A stretch of 64,000 nucleotides of DNA from Anagrus nilaparvatae (GCA_022575985.1 JAKSXM010000278.1:186001-250000); one strand, 5' to 3'; positions 9,991 to 20,095 are shown, numbered from the stretch's first letter. Notes: generated by a model from the sequence alone, not told the origin. Translations and numbers: made by a program.

Positions 9991-12681
9991 CTGGCCAGCA
10001 TCGAGAACACGGTTCGGACGGTAACTGGAAGCGTTATCCTTGCTGGAGACTTTAACGCTAGGGCCTTAGAATGGGGCATGCCGACGACCAATCCTAGGGG
10101 ACAGCAGGTACTGGAAATGGCCACTAGATGCAAACTAGTGATCCAGAATAGAGGAAACCGGCCCACCTACGAGAGGGCAGGTTGGGGTGCCTCTATCCCA
10201 GACATAACCTTTGCAACAGAAGGTGCGTCTGGGAGAATTGGCGAATGGACGGTGATGGATGGTTACAATGGTAGCGACCATCATTACATCACCTTCCGGG
10301 TGCTTGAGGGAACATCCCAACGGCCTCCGTACAAGAGGCGTCCCTTGGGTTGGAATGTACCAAAGATGGACGAGGACAAGTTCGAAGAGTATCTTCGAAT
10401 GGAGTCGTCGTCCGTCCCTGCTTGGCATGGAGAGGCTACAGGTCCCCGCGAGGCTGAAATCTTAGTCAAGAAAGTAACGTCTCTATTGCGAGGGGCGTGT
10501 GACGCCTCTATGCCTCGTCGAAGGCCCTGGAAAGGGAGAAAGCCAGTTTACTGGTGGACTTCCGAAATAGCGGAGCTCCGCAAGGAGTGCCACAGGACGC
10601 GTAGACGGGCGCAAAGAGCACGGGACAGGCCCGAGGCTGCTGCACTTTCCCAGGAACACAAGGATGCTAAACACCGGCTGGCCAAAGCTATCCGTCAAAG
10701 CAAGGCTCGATGCCTGCGTTCATTACGCGAGGATGTAAACAAAGACCCCTGGGGTCTTGGTTACAAAGTCGTAATGGGCAAGTTGAACCGGGGGTCTGAC
10801 AACATGATGGACGCGGTGTCGACCGAACGAATCATCGGCGCTCTCTTCCCTGAGCGGCCTATCCAGGAAAACCCGGTAGAGGCGATACCCAGGGCGGAAG
10901 TGCCGTTATTCAGCGAGGACGAGATGGTGAAGGCCATCAAGGCAATGAAAAATGGCAAGGCGCCGGGGCCGGACGGGATACCAGCGGAAGTGCTCAAACG
11001 AGCGGTCAAAATAATCCCTGGTATCCTGTTAAGCATGTTTAATGCATGCTTGGTGGCGGGAGTGTTTCCAAGGCAGTGGAAGGTGGCACGTCTCGTGCTC
11101 TTGAACAAGGGTAAAGGTGGAGCCCCGGACTCTCCATCATCTTACAGACCCTTGTGCATGTTAAACACCATCGGAAAGGTGATGGAGAGCATGCTCCGGG
11201 CAAGGTTGAGAAGAGCCATCGAGGAAGGCGGTGGCCTTTCCGAGGAGCAGTATGGGTTTCGTGAGGGGCATTCCACGATAGACGCCATCCGGCGTGTCGT
11301 GGATACCGTGGAGGCTGAGAGGGAAAAGCGGCCTGCAATTTGCAAAGACGTCCTTCTTGTAACGCTGGACGTCAAAAACGCTTTCAATTCGGCCAGATGG
11401 GATGACATGATCCGGTCTCTCGAATACGACTTCCGGATACCCAGGTATCTGGGTAACGTAATAAAGGACTACCTACGGGACCGGAGACTGCTCTACGACA
11501 CGCTCGATGGCAGGCGACAGAGGGTTCTGAGTGCGGGCATTGCCCAAGGTTCGGTTCTCGGACCGGACCTGTGGAATGCCTTTTACGATGGCCTGTTGCG
11601 AGTTCACCTCCCGGAAGGAGCTTCTCTGATCGGGTACGCGGACGACGTGGCTCTGACTATCACTGGCAGGGACATGCAGGTAACCCAGGAGAGGTTGAAT
11701 CTAGTCATGAGACAGATCAACCTCTGGATGGGCGAGCACGGGCTCCAGCTCGCGATCCCAAAAACGGAGATCGTACTGCTGACCCGTCGAACAACAATTT
11801 CCACGGACATCGATGTAAATGTCGATGATGGTGGAAACCCTCACACGATCCAAGCCAAGACATCGGTTAAGTACCTGGGAGTTCTGCTTGATAACAAGCT
11901 GAACTTCTGGGAACAATTTCAGAGGTCGAGTGAGAAGGCCGCGTCGATCGCATCCTCCTTGTCAAGGCTCATGGCCAACATAGGAGGGCCCAAACCCGGG
12001 AAGCGAAGATTGTTGATGTCCGTTGTCAACTCTGTCCTGCTTTATGGATCTGAGATCTGGGCGGATATCACCAAATTTGCCAAGTACAGACATAAAATAT
12101 CGTCTGTGCAGCGGCAAGCGGCCCTGAGGATCGCCTGCGCGTACCATACGGTATCGCTCGAAGCGATCCAGGTAGTAGCATCGGTCATACCCATCGACCT
12201 GCTAGCGTTGGAGCGGAAATACATTTACGATAGTGTAGAGGACCGCGAAGTGGCATCCACTCGCGCCCGCTCCAGCTCTATGGGAAAATGGCAGGAACGG
12301 TGGAAAAAGGAGGAAGAGAAAAATGCCCGATGGACGCGCAGATTGATTTCAGATCTGCAAGCATGGACTGGACGACAACATGGGGAGGTGGATTTTTACC
12401 TCACCCAATTCTTGACTGGACACGGGTATTTCCGTGCAATGTTGAAACATTGGCATAAGGTGGCAACAGAGGAGTGCTTGCACTGCCCAGGCGAGAAGGA
12501 TACAGTGGAGCACACTTTCTTTGAATGTGTGCGCTACGTGGAAGGGCGCCCGCCCTTCTCGATTTGGAGGCCAGAGAAGGTGGTTCCGGAAATGCTACGG
12601 AGTTCTGAAAATTGGAACAAAGTAGCAGAGTACGTAAGGGCCACCTTGTTGAAGAAAAAGGAGGAGGGCTTTCTATCGTAG
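9991..12681 (+). CDS. R1-clade ORF2 protein, 5'-truncated but open
   Basis: An 896-codon open frame with no start of its own; the first in-frame ATG is at 10078. It starts within the APE-type endonuclease just before ILAGDFNARALEWG and includes the terminal SDHHYI motif. The reverse transcriptase follows: NGKAPGPDGIPAEVLK, then SYRPLCMLNTIGKVME, EEQYGFREGHSTIDAI, LDVKNAFNSARW, the active site IGYADDVALTI, and KYLGVLLDNKL. The C-terminus has the knuckle CLHCPGEKDTVEHTFFEC. The missing endonuclease N-terminus makes it non-autonomous, but RT and knuckle residues look intact. It makes cDNA at the target nick in related elements. Base composition is far more GC-rich than the surroundings, which fits a young insertion. 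Confidence 0.93.
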   Translation: MASIENTVRTVTGSVILAGDFNARALEWGMPTTNPRGQQVLEMATRCKLVIQNRGNRPTYERAGWGASIPDITFATEGASGRIGEWTVMDGYNGSDHHYITFRVLEGTSQRPPYKRRPLGWNVPKMDEDKFEEYLRMESSSVPAWHGEATGPREAEILVKKVTSLLRGACDASMPRRRPWKGRKPVYWWTSEIAELRKECHRTRRRAQRARDRPEAAALSQEHKDAKHRLAKAIRQSKARCLRSLREDVNKDPWGLGYKVVMGKLNRGSDNMMDAVSTERIIGALFPERPIQENPVEAIPRAEVPLFSEDEMVKAIKAMKNGKAPGPDGIPAEVLKRAVKIIPGILLSMFNACLVAGVFPRQWKVARLVLLNKGKGGAPDSPSSYRPLCMLNTIGKVMESMLRARLRRAIEEGGGLSEEQYGFREGHSTIDAIRRVVDTVEAEREKRPAICKDVLLVTLDVKNAFNSARWDDMIRSLEYDFRIPRYLGNVIKDYLRDRRLLYDTLDGRRQRVLSAGIAQGSVLGPDLWNAFYDGLLRVHLPEGASLIGYADDVALTITGRDMQVTQERLNLVMRQINLWMGEHGLQLAIPKTEIVLLTRRTTISTDIDVNVDDGGNPHTIQAKTSVKYLGVLLDNKLNFWEQFQRSSEKAASIASSLSRLMANIGGPKPGKRRLLMSVVNSVLLYGSEIWADITKFAKYRHKISSVQRQAALRIACAYHTVSLEAIQVVASVIPIDLLALERKYIYDSVEDREVASTRARSSSMGKWQERWKKEEEKNARWTRRLISDLQAWTGRQHGEVDFYLTQFLTGHGYFRAMLKHWHKVATEECLHCPGEKDTVEHTFFECVRYVEGRPPFSIWRPEKVVPEMLRSSENWNKVAEYVRATLLKKKEEGFLS

Positions 12682-12968
12682 ATTGCTCTCCTGTCACTAG
12701 GCTGGGGGAAGGCAGCGGCCAGTTGCCTAGGCTGCGCGTCCCAAACTGAAGTTATACCTGAGAAGGGAGTTCCGGTTTGGGGCAAACAAGCGCAGGGGGG
12801 TTTATAGTGTGTTTATCCAGTAAGAATCTGGGGCGTAGCCGGCGACCGCGTTCGCCGGTGGTCTCCCAGTTGTACACTTTGTGCAACTGGGCGGTCATGG
12901 AAATTTGCGGGCCTTTAAGGCCCATAAACACTCCATGGCTGATGTAAGATTCACAAGATTCCCTTGAC
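12682..12968 (+). other. structured 3' UTR of R1-clade LINE copy B
   Basis: GC-rich 3' UTR with three consecutive hairpins: CCGGCGA...TTCGCCGG near 12840, CCAGTTG...CAACTGG near 12868, and GCGGGCC...GGCCC near 12908. A poly(A) tail follows at about 12970-12989. The same region occurs reverse-complemented at 63495-63780 with only scattered changes that mostly keep the pairing. LINE RTs of this clade recognise 3' UTR structure, so these are candidate recognition elements. Confidence 0.65.
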
Positions 12969-13003
12969 AAAAAAAAAAAAAAAAAAAAATAACAGTAGTA
13001 TTA

Positions 13004-13929
13004 CTAATAATAATTTAGAAAATAATTTAAATGACAGTTTTAATTTTAATTTTAACAATAGTTCTAATAGTTCTAATAACTTAAAAATAAATTTTGGAAT
13101 TTCAAATAATCTATATAGCAATCATGTTCCTAAAGTTAATATTTCTAAAAATGAACAATAACTACATACACTAGACACAGAAAATAATGAACATAACTAA
13201 ACACACACTCTTAACACACAAAATTCTAAACTAAATACAGTAACTATTTATAATAGTAATAATAATAATAATATGAACAATAATTCTTACAATAGTAATA
13301 TAGAAAATAGTAAATATCAAGGTACTGTATATAATAGGATTGTGGCATCTGCTGTCATACCCTCTGCAGCACCCACACCCACACCGTCCCTTTTACTTAG
13401 TCAAACCTCAGATACTGTGCAAGTTGAGAAAAGGGAACTATTTATACCTGGTTTTATGGAAATCAATAATGAAATTAACTTGCGCTGTATTTCTTATTCC
13501 ATTTTAAAAGCGCTACTCCCTTCTCTCAACCAATCAAACATTTGTGGAGTCCGTTTCACCAGTTTTAAAAATATAACCGAGCAACTTCCTGCTATCAAAT
13601 ACCCATCCTTCATTATCACTCTTGCAAAACCAGAATTAGTTCAGTTAATTATGAGGGCGAAGAAAATTCACGATTATTTTTCTACCAGGGACTTGGATAT
13701 ATCAATTTTAAACTCTGAAATTGCGACCTTGTTACCCGATAGAAAGATTTTTGTGAATGAAACACTATCTCCAATTGAACGATTAAAATACATAACTGTT
13801 AAAGAAACAGCATCTTCCCTAGGTTTTAAATTTATTTGGTATAATTCTGGCAGATTCTTAATGAGATGGAGGGAGGGGATGAGAGCGCATGGGGTTCGCT
13901 CTGAAACTGACCTGATAATGATCAAATAA
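13004..13929 (+). pseudogene. CR1/Jockey-type LINE ORF1 (FP25K-like C-terminus), interrupted
   Basis: Continuation of the frame interrupted by copies A and B. It has an Asn/Ser-rich N-terminal tract (about 13004-13320), then a folded region with RKIFVNETLSPIERLKYI and LGFKFIWYNSGRFLMRWREG. The last blocks resemble the FP25K-like C-terminal domain found in ORF1 proteins of many insect CR1/Jockey LINEs (pattern: I.VNE.L......L....A......FKF.W...G...R). In-frame TAA codons at 13159 and about 13195 lie in the low-complexity tract, and the frame is then open to 13929. The upstream part is at 9937-9989 and possibly left of 3837. No CCHC knuckle is visible. Confidence 0.66.
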
Positions 13930-14009
13930 AACATCACAATATTAGTCATATTACTAATTATAATGATAATCAATGACGCGATAAAAATTGAGAACCATAC
14001 TCAGGATCT

Positions 14010-14213
14010 GTGTCCAACTCAAAACCTTCTGGACTCAAAGTTGGCTTCTTGAATGCCACTTCATTAAAAAAGCATATGAGTGAGTTTAGAAATTTTTTAT
14101 CATCTGATAACTCCTATGATGTTATGTGTATTGCTGAAACTCGTTTTGGTCCTCAAATTAATAATCACATTATTAATATTTCCGGTTATAGTGTTTTAAG
14201 ATATATTATATAG
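14010..14213 (+). pseudogene. start of LINE ORF2 (APE endonuclease), 3'-truncated
   Basis: A 68-codon frame beginning MSNSKPSGLKVGFLNATSL and continuing YDVMCIAETRFGP. This is the first third of an AP-endonuclease-like domain: the N-(A/I)-x-SL motif and the catalytic glutamate in the ETR/ETW motif. It lies 80 bp after ORF1, as expected for a two-ORF LINE. The frame stops at 14213 and nothing downstream resembles endonuclease or RT, so the element was deleted after this point. The LINE tail at 34037-34640 may come from the same family. Confidence 0.7.
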
Positions 14214-14339
14214 ATTCGTAACCTTGTATAAATAATATATTTCACCGCCATTCAGATGGAAATTGCTGATATCAGGAAAGAAATATACATTTCATATATT
14301 ATTCATTTATTTGGGTGAAAATAAAAAAAAAAATTAAAT

Positions 14340-14572
14340 ATAAAAGCTAGTATCCCAAAGAGGATAAATCAAAGATAATTAAAAAAAAAAAATATTAATT
14401 TTCGATAATATTTAGGGTAAAAAGGATGTGGCATTTGATCGCTAACTAATTTTTCAATCGGGTTTGCAACCCTAACTTTTTAGTACCCTAAATATTATCG
14501 AAAATTAATTTTTTGTTTTTAAATAATCTTTGATTTATCCTCTTTGGGATGCTAACTTTTTTTTTTTTAATT
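14340..14572. repeat. foldback element with ~90-bp arms
   Basis: The left arm (about 14340-14430), containing ATCCCAAAGAGGATAAATCA and TTTCGATAATATTTAGGGTA, pairs with the right arm (about 14480-14572), which carries the reverse complements. A loop of about 50 bp separates them. There is no coding capacity. The structure fits a MITE-like or foldback DNA element. I cannot fix its target duplication. Confidence 0.65.
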
Positions 14573-15357
14573 TTATTGTAAAAGTTTCTTAAAAATCGAA
14601 AATTACATCAGAAATCAACAGAAATATCGGTACATCATCGGTACATCTGAGGTTTCCCCTTAAACATAAATAAACGTTTTTACAGTTTGGTTACGCTCAA
14701 ATTTCCACATCTTTTTAAAATATTTTATTTAAATTAAATATTTTTATTTAAATAAATTATTATTTTTATGTAAGTTAAAAAATTTTATATATAAAAATGT
14801 ATGTGTTTTTGTAATATTGTTAAATTTTTGTAGATCCTGAAGAAGGGGGTACAAACCCCTGAAACGTTGATGAAATTAAAAAACTTTAAACTAAATTGTT
14901 CCTTTTGATCATTTTTTATTATTTTTTATAATAATAATTTCTATTAAAAAATCTTATTTTTGGAACATAACAAATATTCATATTTGTTTTATTTATAAAA
15001 ATATATAAACTCCAATTGCTAGGTAAACATGATGCTAGAAATTACAGAACGTATATAAGAAAATACTTATATTACTAATAATATAATGATTTTTATTTTT
15101 CTAAATATTCATTTAAGACAGATAAATGTAAGTATTACAGTATAACAACTTTGGGTTACGAAATTTTTATTTTTAACTACATTTATTTTGAAAAAATTCT
15201 TTTTTGCAACTGTAAATAATTATCTTTTCAAAAATTTTTATTCAAAAAATCAAAAAAAAAAAAAAAAAAAAAATCAAATAAATAAATTAAAAATTTTTAA
15301 AGATCTATGTAAAATATATAATGTTCCTTGAACTGAAAATTATTTTTAAAAAATATT
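14573..15357. other. AT-rich stretch with a Penelope-type motif, no gene
   Basis: No open frame of note. The only recognisable item is the hammerhead-like motif at 14836-14873 (listed separately). The stretch before 14750 may be the rest of a Penelope-like terminal repeat. Confidence 0.4.
14836..14873 (+). ncRNA. hammerhead-ribozyme-like motif (Penelope-type)
   Basis: The order is CUGAAGA, a strong stem AGGGGGU / ACCCCU closed by ACAA, then GAAAC. This matches the hammerhead core CUGANGA - stem II - GAAA at all core positions. The flanking sequence (GTAGATC... and ...GTTGATGAAATT) has only a short possible stem III, as in Penelope-like elements. No coding part of such an element is adjacent, so this is probably an orphan terminal repeat. 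Confidence 0.5.
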
Positions 15358-15363
15358 ACTCAC

Positions 15364-15945
15364 AGAAAGTGAATCTTCACCAACTAAGCTTGAAGCAACA
15401 GCCAATATATTTGGTAAATAACATTTTTCATACATTAAAACTAGCTTGGCATGTATGAACAATAAATAGAATTTCATGGTATCTTCTTTTTTGCAACATT
15501 TGCTCCAAAGCATCAATTAATTCTTTACTAGTTATTTCTTTAGAATCCTAAAACTTCAATAAACCATTACCACCATGCCCGGCCCTGTTAACTATATAAG
15601 TATATTTGATCCTTCATCAGTTAATAATTTTTTTGATCTAAGAGTTTGAGTGGATAATTGACCTGTAAGCAATCTTATGAAGTTTTCAACTACTATTTTA
15701 TAACCTCTATAATCTTCTTCTACATCATCCCCATCATTAATATGCTATTTTATATTATTAAATACTGTTGCTGGATGAAAGTTTCTAGGATTGTAGGCCA
15801 TATCATCAACGATCATAATAATAATGTGTGAATCAGGTATATCAATGAGTTTGACGCTTCTATTAATAGATAAGACATTGGAAACATGTCTATAATTATC
15901 AAACGGAATTTCACAAATAATTTATGGTTTCTTAAAAATAATAAT
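15364..15945 (-). pseudogene. PIGK (GPI-anchor transamidase catalytic subunit) pseudogene fragment
   Basis: Reading the minus strand, blocks such as [20 protein letters not shown] followed by [19 protein letters not shown], then DYRGYKIVVENFIRLLTGQL and RSKKLLTDEGSNILI, match the caspase-like domain of PIGK/Gpi8, the protease that swaps GPI-attachment signals for the anchor in the ER. The region around the catalytic His (GHGGNGLLKF) and the following helix (EQMLQKRRYHEILFIVHTCQ) are also recognisable. In-frame stops (after FNNIK, in the LKF*DSKE stretch) and frameshifts, including one before GHGGNG, break it. The exon ends at a good donor, GTGAGTAA (15358-15363), directly after GEDSLS. It is therefore a genomic, intron-bearing copy rather than a retrocopy. 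Confidence 0.82.
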
Positions 15946-16158
15946 TATCCAGACTTTTTATTTGTATATAAGACATCTATATTCATGAAACAATAAGTTA
16001 ATCAAATTATTGATATGGAGAGTTAGGGTGGACATTGATTATGTCATTTGTACTGTAAAAAAGAGCAAATATTTAATTTAACTAAGAACATAATTTTTTA
16101 ATCTTTTATTTGAGAATTAGACAATAGAACTATTATATTTAAAAATGTAAATACTAAC
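15946..16158. other. spacer between pseudogene pieces
   Basis: No recognisable coding content. It may include decayed intron or 3' UTR sequence of the neighbouring PIGK and CDC50 remnants. Confidence 0.4.
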
Positions 16159-17351
16159 CTTTTAGAAAATTTAATATGAATAACTAGCAATATAACTCCT
16201 AAGATCAGACAAAGAGAACCAACTACAACGTAAGCGATACCTAGAAATGGATTCTTTTCACCCAAAAGTGACGTTGTGCTTAAAATCATTCTCTTTGTAC
16301 CATCAAATGCAGAAACTTGATATGCTAAAAATTTTAATTACAATATTAAAATATGATATAAATATGATATTTAAATACTTTAATGATAATTATAATTATT
16401 TTTACAATATTTTATGTGCAATGTATAGTTCCCAGGAACTAAACCATTTTTAAAACCATCCTTTGAATGATCAACTCTTCTGTACAATTTCCTGAAGATT
16501 GGCATTGCAGCTGTTCTCATCCATACAATTAAATCCTCATTTTAGAAGCCGTTGTTATCATTATCTTCAAGATCTAGTTTATAAACTGGAACTGACAAAT
16601 TTTTTGGTTTACCAAAACCTTTAAATGCCTCTTTCAAATTATTATCAGATTCTGGATTCTTAAATTTTATTTTTTTATCAGACTCCCATGTAATTTCTGT
16701 TCTTAATAATGGTACTGGTAAATTTTGTGAGTCAAAGTGCAAAGTTAGACTATCGCTAAACAAAGAATTAGCTATTGCTCCGCACGGAGCTATTGGTATT
16801 GAAGATCCATCCTTTTCAACATAAGCAAATGGTTCGCAATCACTAGAAACTGTCTGACTTAATTGGCCTAACAACTGGTTATCATCTCTTGATTTAACAT
16901 AGCGACAATGATTTTGATAAAAATTTGTTAGGCCATAATACATATAAACTGATCCATTAAAGTCAGTCTTTAGATTAAATTTCTCTTGGCAAAAACAATC
17001 TTCTTTGGGGTTCATCATGATAACGTCCATATTTTATTTTTTGATTTTTAATGTTAATTGAATAACAGTTTGTATAATCGACACTGATTTCCTGTACTTC
17101 GTAAGAGAAGTATAATAATCCAATACCAACTGGTATGAATAAAATTCCAATAACAAAAAAAAATGGCAAAACAGTTCCTGCTATTAAGATTGGTTGCCAA
17201 GCAGGTAATCTTTGCTGTTTAAAGACACTATCGAAAAAATAATGATAAAATTGAAATAAGTTCCGAAGCATTTAAAATTTAAGATAAAATATTTACCAGA
17301 AGGTTTTTTAGTTTTTGATATACGTTCATTTTCAGCAGCGTTTGTAGGCAT
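16159..17351 (-). pseudogene. CDC50/TMEM30 (P4-ATPase flippase subunit) pseudogene, introns retained
   Basis: Nearly the whole gene is readable on the minus strand. Exon 1 (17351 to about 17299) gives MPTNAAENERISKTKKPS and ends at GGTAAAT. Exon 2 (17231-16406) gives [20 protein letters not shown], the first membrane helix, MYYGLTNFYQNHCRYVKSRD and IAPCGAIANSLFSD. Exon 3 (16324-16159) gives [20 protein letters not shown] and the second membrane helix, ending at AGGTTAGT. CDC50 proteins are two-helix chaperone subunits of P4-ATPase lipid flippases. Damage: the intron 1 acceptor reads TTCG instead of TTCAG, a frameshift lies near 17035, and a TAA (16542-16544) replaces the Ile codon in DNNGF-x-NEDLIVWM. 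It is therefore a decayed genomic duplicate. Confidence 0.9.
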
Positions 17352-18247
17352 TTTTAAAAATTTATCATTTAAATATATGACACAAACATAACATTGATAA
17401 ACTAGATTTTAAGATAATCTCCAAAGTTTTAAGAATTTATCATCAATTGAAATATTAAAATCATACTTTTGTATAAATTTTCACCATTCACCATGCTTGA
17501 AAATAATTATTTTACTTTTAAATTAAAATTCTGTTAAAATATTTCTAAAATATTCAGTTAAATTACTAATAAATGATCTGTGAATGAAGTACACCAATAA
17601 CTTACGTGTAAACAGATTTTACAGAAATTTAATTTTTTCCACCAAGCACATTTTTTTCAATAAAATTTTGTAAACAATATATAAGTTATTAAATGTAATA
17701 AGTATTAATTATATGTATATTGATTTTTTAATTTATAGGAAAAGCCTTGTTTTAATTGATTTAACTTCTATAAACTGCTTCTATAACAATACAATAAAAA
17801 TATATTTATTTATTATTATATTACTCATCATATATACACACACAAATTTGTATTAAGCATTAAATAAGACGTATTCCCATTTCATTTCTATTCAGAATTT
17901 GCACATATGATTGTGACAAAGAGCACTTTGAGACAGAATCGGGGAAATCGTGTTTGCCCTTACACCTTACACGCGCGGTGTATATTTGTGTTGGAGGGGG
18001 GTAAAAAAGAGAAAATATAATGTGGGGACCCGACAATTAAAGTACTCAATATATAATGAGCAATTATGTTGGCAATACTCTTATTGAATATTACTAATAA
18101 CTTTATTATAAAGCGGCATTTTTAAAAATAATAATATAGGTAACATAATATCAAAAAAAAAATAATAATAAAAGATTATTAAATAATAATAAAAGAATAA
18201 TTAAACAATAGTTAACATATTAAAAATAAACAGAAGTTCTTTTATTT
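17352..18247. other. AT-rich stretch, no gene recognised
   Basis: No coding similarity seen. A short GC-richer patch at about 17930-18050 has no motif that I recognise. Confidence 0.45.
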
Positions 18248-18728
18248 TTATGTAATCAAACTTGGTTTATCTCGACCAGTATGTTCCTGAAGTTTACTTA
18301 GTTTCAAAGAAATTTCAAAAAGTGGCTTTGAGACAATTTGTGGATCTTGCGTAAACGTTAAAGGATCAGACTCATAACATTCAATGTATAATCGAATTGT
18401 TGCTCCAGAACTGCCAGTTCTTGATAAACGGAAAATTATTCTTGAACTATCTTCAAATATTATTCTAAGACCTTGAGGGTAAATAAAAAAAAGTTAATTA
18501 TTAAAATTTAGGTAAATAAAAATTAACATATATTTTACCTGTTTTGAAGCTACATTTATATCAATCGGATCTTTGTATGAGTAATTTTCAGCTTCTTTAA
18601 CAATATAAGTTTTACTACCAGAAGTCAATTTTGCACCTATAAAATCTGATTTTGTTATTAATTCTTCAATTTCAGACATTATTTTATTAGATTTATCTGC
18701 ATCACAGTTTTCATAATCATATCTCTTT
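18248..18728 (-). pseudogene. phosphoglucomutase C-terminal exons, pseudogene
   Basis: Two minus-strand exons give the C-terminal domain of phosphoglucomutase (glucose-1-phosphate to glucose-6-phosphate). Exon A (about 18728-18539) starts RYDYENCDADKSNKIM and ends INVASKQ at donor GTAAAA. Exon B (18472-18248) contains [20 protein letters not shown], then [14 protein letters not shown], and ends [13 protein letters not shown]. These match the phosphate-binding loop FRLSGTGS.GATIR, except that the first Gly of that loop is Arg here. The intron acceptor reads CTCAA where CTCAG is expected, so AG is lost. Using the next AG would shift the frame. Upstream exons are absent. It is a broken genomic fragment. 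Confidence 0.88.
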
Positions 18729-19320
18729 TTAAAATATTAAAAGGTATTTATATTTATAAAGTATAAATAATTTATTTAAATTTTTTTCATAACCGTGTGT
18801 TTTTGACCTTCAAATATTATTATTGTTTCAACAATTAAACTCGTAAATGAGGTCATTGTCATATATTTATTTTCCTTTGCTAAATAGTTAGAATGTATTG
18901 ACTTTAATTAAAATAATTTAATTTAATACATATTAAATTAAACAACAGATTTAAGAGAATTTTAATCCACAAGATCACATTCACTTATGACTTTCAAGAT
19001 TTCAAGAGTCTTATTACAGATCATATATAAATAGCAGACAAGTTTTTTGCCTGAAGAAATAACTGTTCAATGTCATATGTTATCAAGTATATATAATTAT
19101 ATACTTCCGGACGTAAAATTTTATCAACATGCAAACAAAGGCTTATTGAATAAATTACATAATTGTGTATAAAAAATATAATGAATTTATTCTAAAATAT
19201 AAAAAAAAAAATTGTTTAATCATCCTGTATATACTGTATTTTTATATAGGTAGGTGTTTTTATTTTAAATCATACATAATAAAATAAAAAATTCAAATTT
19301 TATAGGTTATATTTATAATA
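18729..19320. other. AT-rich stretch, no gene recognised
   Basis: I see no further phosphoglucomutase exon and no other feature here. Confidence 0.4.
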
Positions 19321-19321
19321 T

Positions 19322-20095
19322 ACTAGCTGCCTCTGGCTCGTTTTGCTCGCCCCGGTAACCGCCATGGAGGCTGCGCCCCCCTGGACCCCTGCAGCTTTAT
19401 TTTTCCAAAAATATGTTGTTTTAGGTATCTCAATATTTTGTAAAATAATCTTTATATACCCGAAATATTATCTAAAATTTACTAAATCATAAAAATTACG
19501 GGCATATGAACCCAGAGAGATAATTAGTGATGAGCAATACAAAGCTTAGCTATCCTTCCATAGGATCCACAAGTAGTCGCTGTTTCCATCGAATACCCAT
19601 TCTAGGGTTCTGTCTACTAATAGCTGTTCAAAATTCTTTTAGTTACTATATTCAGTTACTACGTCAGTGGCTGATAAAAATTAGAAATATATATAATATT
19701 AGTCATAAACTTTTATAATTATCGAAAAACTTTTGTAATTTTTGAATGATCGAACCGATTATCTTGAAAATTTAGGTGGATACGTAAAAAATATACCTGA
19801 ATCGAATGAAATTCTTTTTGATAAAAAATTTTTTCCTCGGTTTTCAGTTTTTTTGGTATTTTTTTTAAATTTGAGAAAAATTTTTTTCTTGGAAATCCAG
19901 TTTTTTCAACACAAAAATGTTTTGCCGTTATATCGAAATAAAACCTAGCCTATGTTTTTACCCGTAATGCCGTCTTTTGCCGTAAATCCGATGTCTGTAG
20001 CTTTTAATGAGTACTCATTTATCACGTTCGGACATACAAACATACATAAGTAAAGATTTATATATATGTAGGACATAGATATAGATAGGAAAGGA
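19322..20095 (+). repeat. TACTAGC-headed interspersed repeat, copy 1
   Basis: Starts with ACTAGCTGCCTCTGGCTCG and a GC-rich palindromic head, continues through a conserved middle (GGGCATATGAACCCAGA..., CATTCTAGGGTTCTGTC) and a body containing GATCGAACCGAT...GAAAATTTAGGTGGATACG. It ends in GGACATACAAACATACATAAG followed by an ATAGG-type simple repeat. The TACTAGC head and the ACAA/ACATA-rich tail resemble widespread RTE-linked or SINE-like insect repeats. It is non-coding. The same units follow in direct orientation at 20096, 21840 and 30560. Confidence 0.6.

Larger units (their letters stand above)
9990..12993 (+). mobile_element. 5'-truncated R1-clade LINE with intact ORF2 (copy B)
   Basis: A 3-kb LINE insertion bounded by a perfect 10-bp duplication, AGTAGTATTA, at 9980-9989 and 12994-13003. 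It begins inside the endonuclease domain, runs in one open frame to 12681, and continues with a structured 3' UTR and a poly(A) of about 20 residues. Truncation at the 5' end is typical of incomplete reverse transcription. The intact frame and perfect duplication show recent insertion. A second copy of the same family enters the window at the right edge (63464-64000). Confidence 0.92.

Noticed and set aside
15364..15945. PIGK fragment as a processed retrocopy
   Set aside because: The exon ends at a canonical donor (GTGAGTAA) and runs into non-coding DNA. There is no poly(A) or target duplication.
16159..17351. CDC50 as a working gene with sequencing errors
   Set aside because: A lost splice acceptor, a frameshift and an in-frame stop occur together. 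Neighbouring PIGK, PGM and delta-COP pieces show the same kinds of damage, while nearby transposon ORFs are clean. Sequencing error would not be so selective.
19742..19948. Conserved small frames (DRTDRLENLGGYVKNIPES...) in four repeat copies
   Set aside because: The similarity is that of the DNA repeat. The frames differ in start and stop and decay into Phe/Lys runs, so there is no sign of protein-level conservation.
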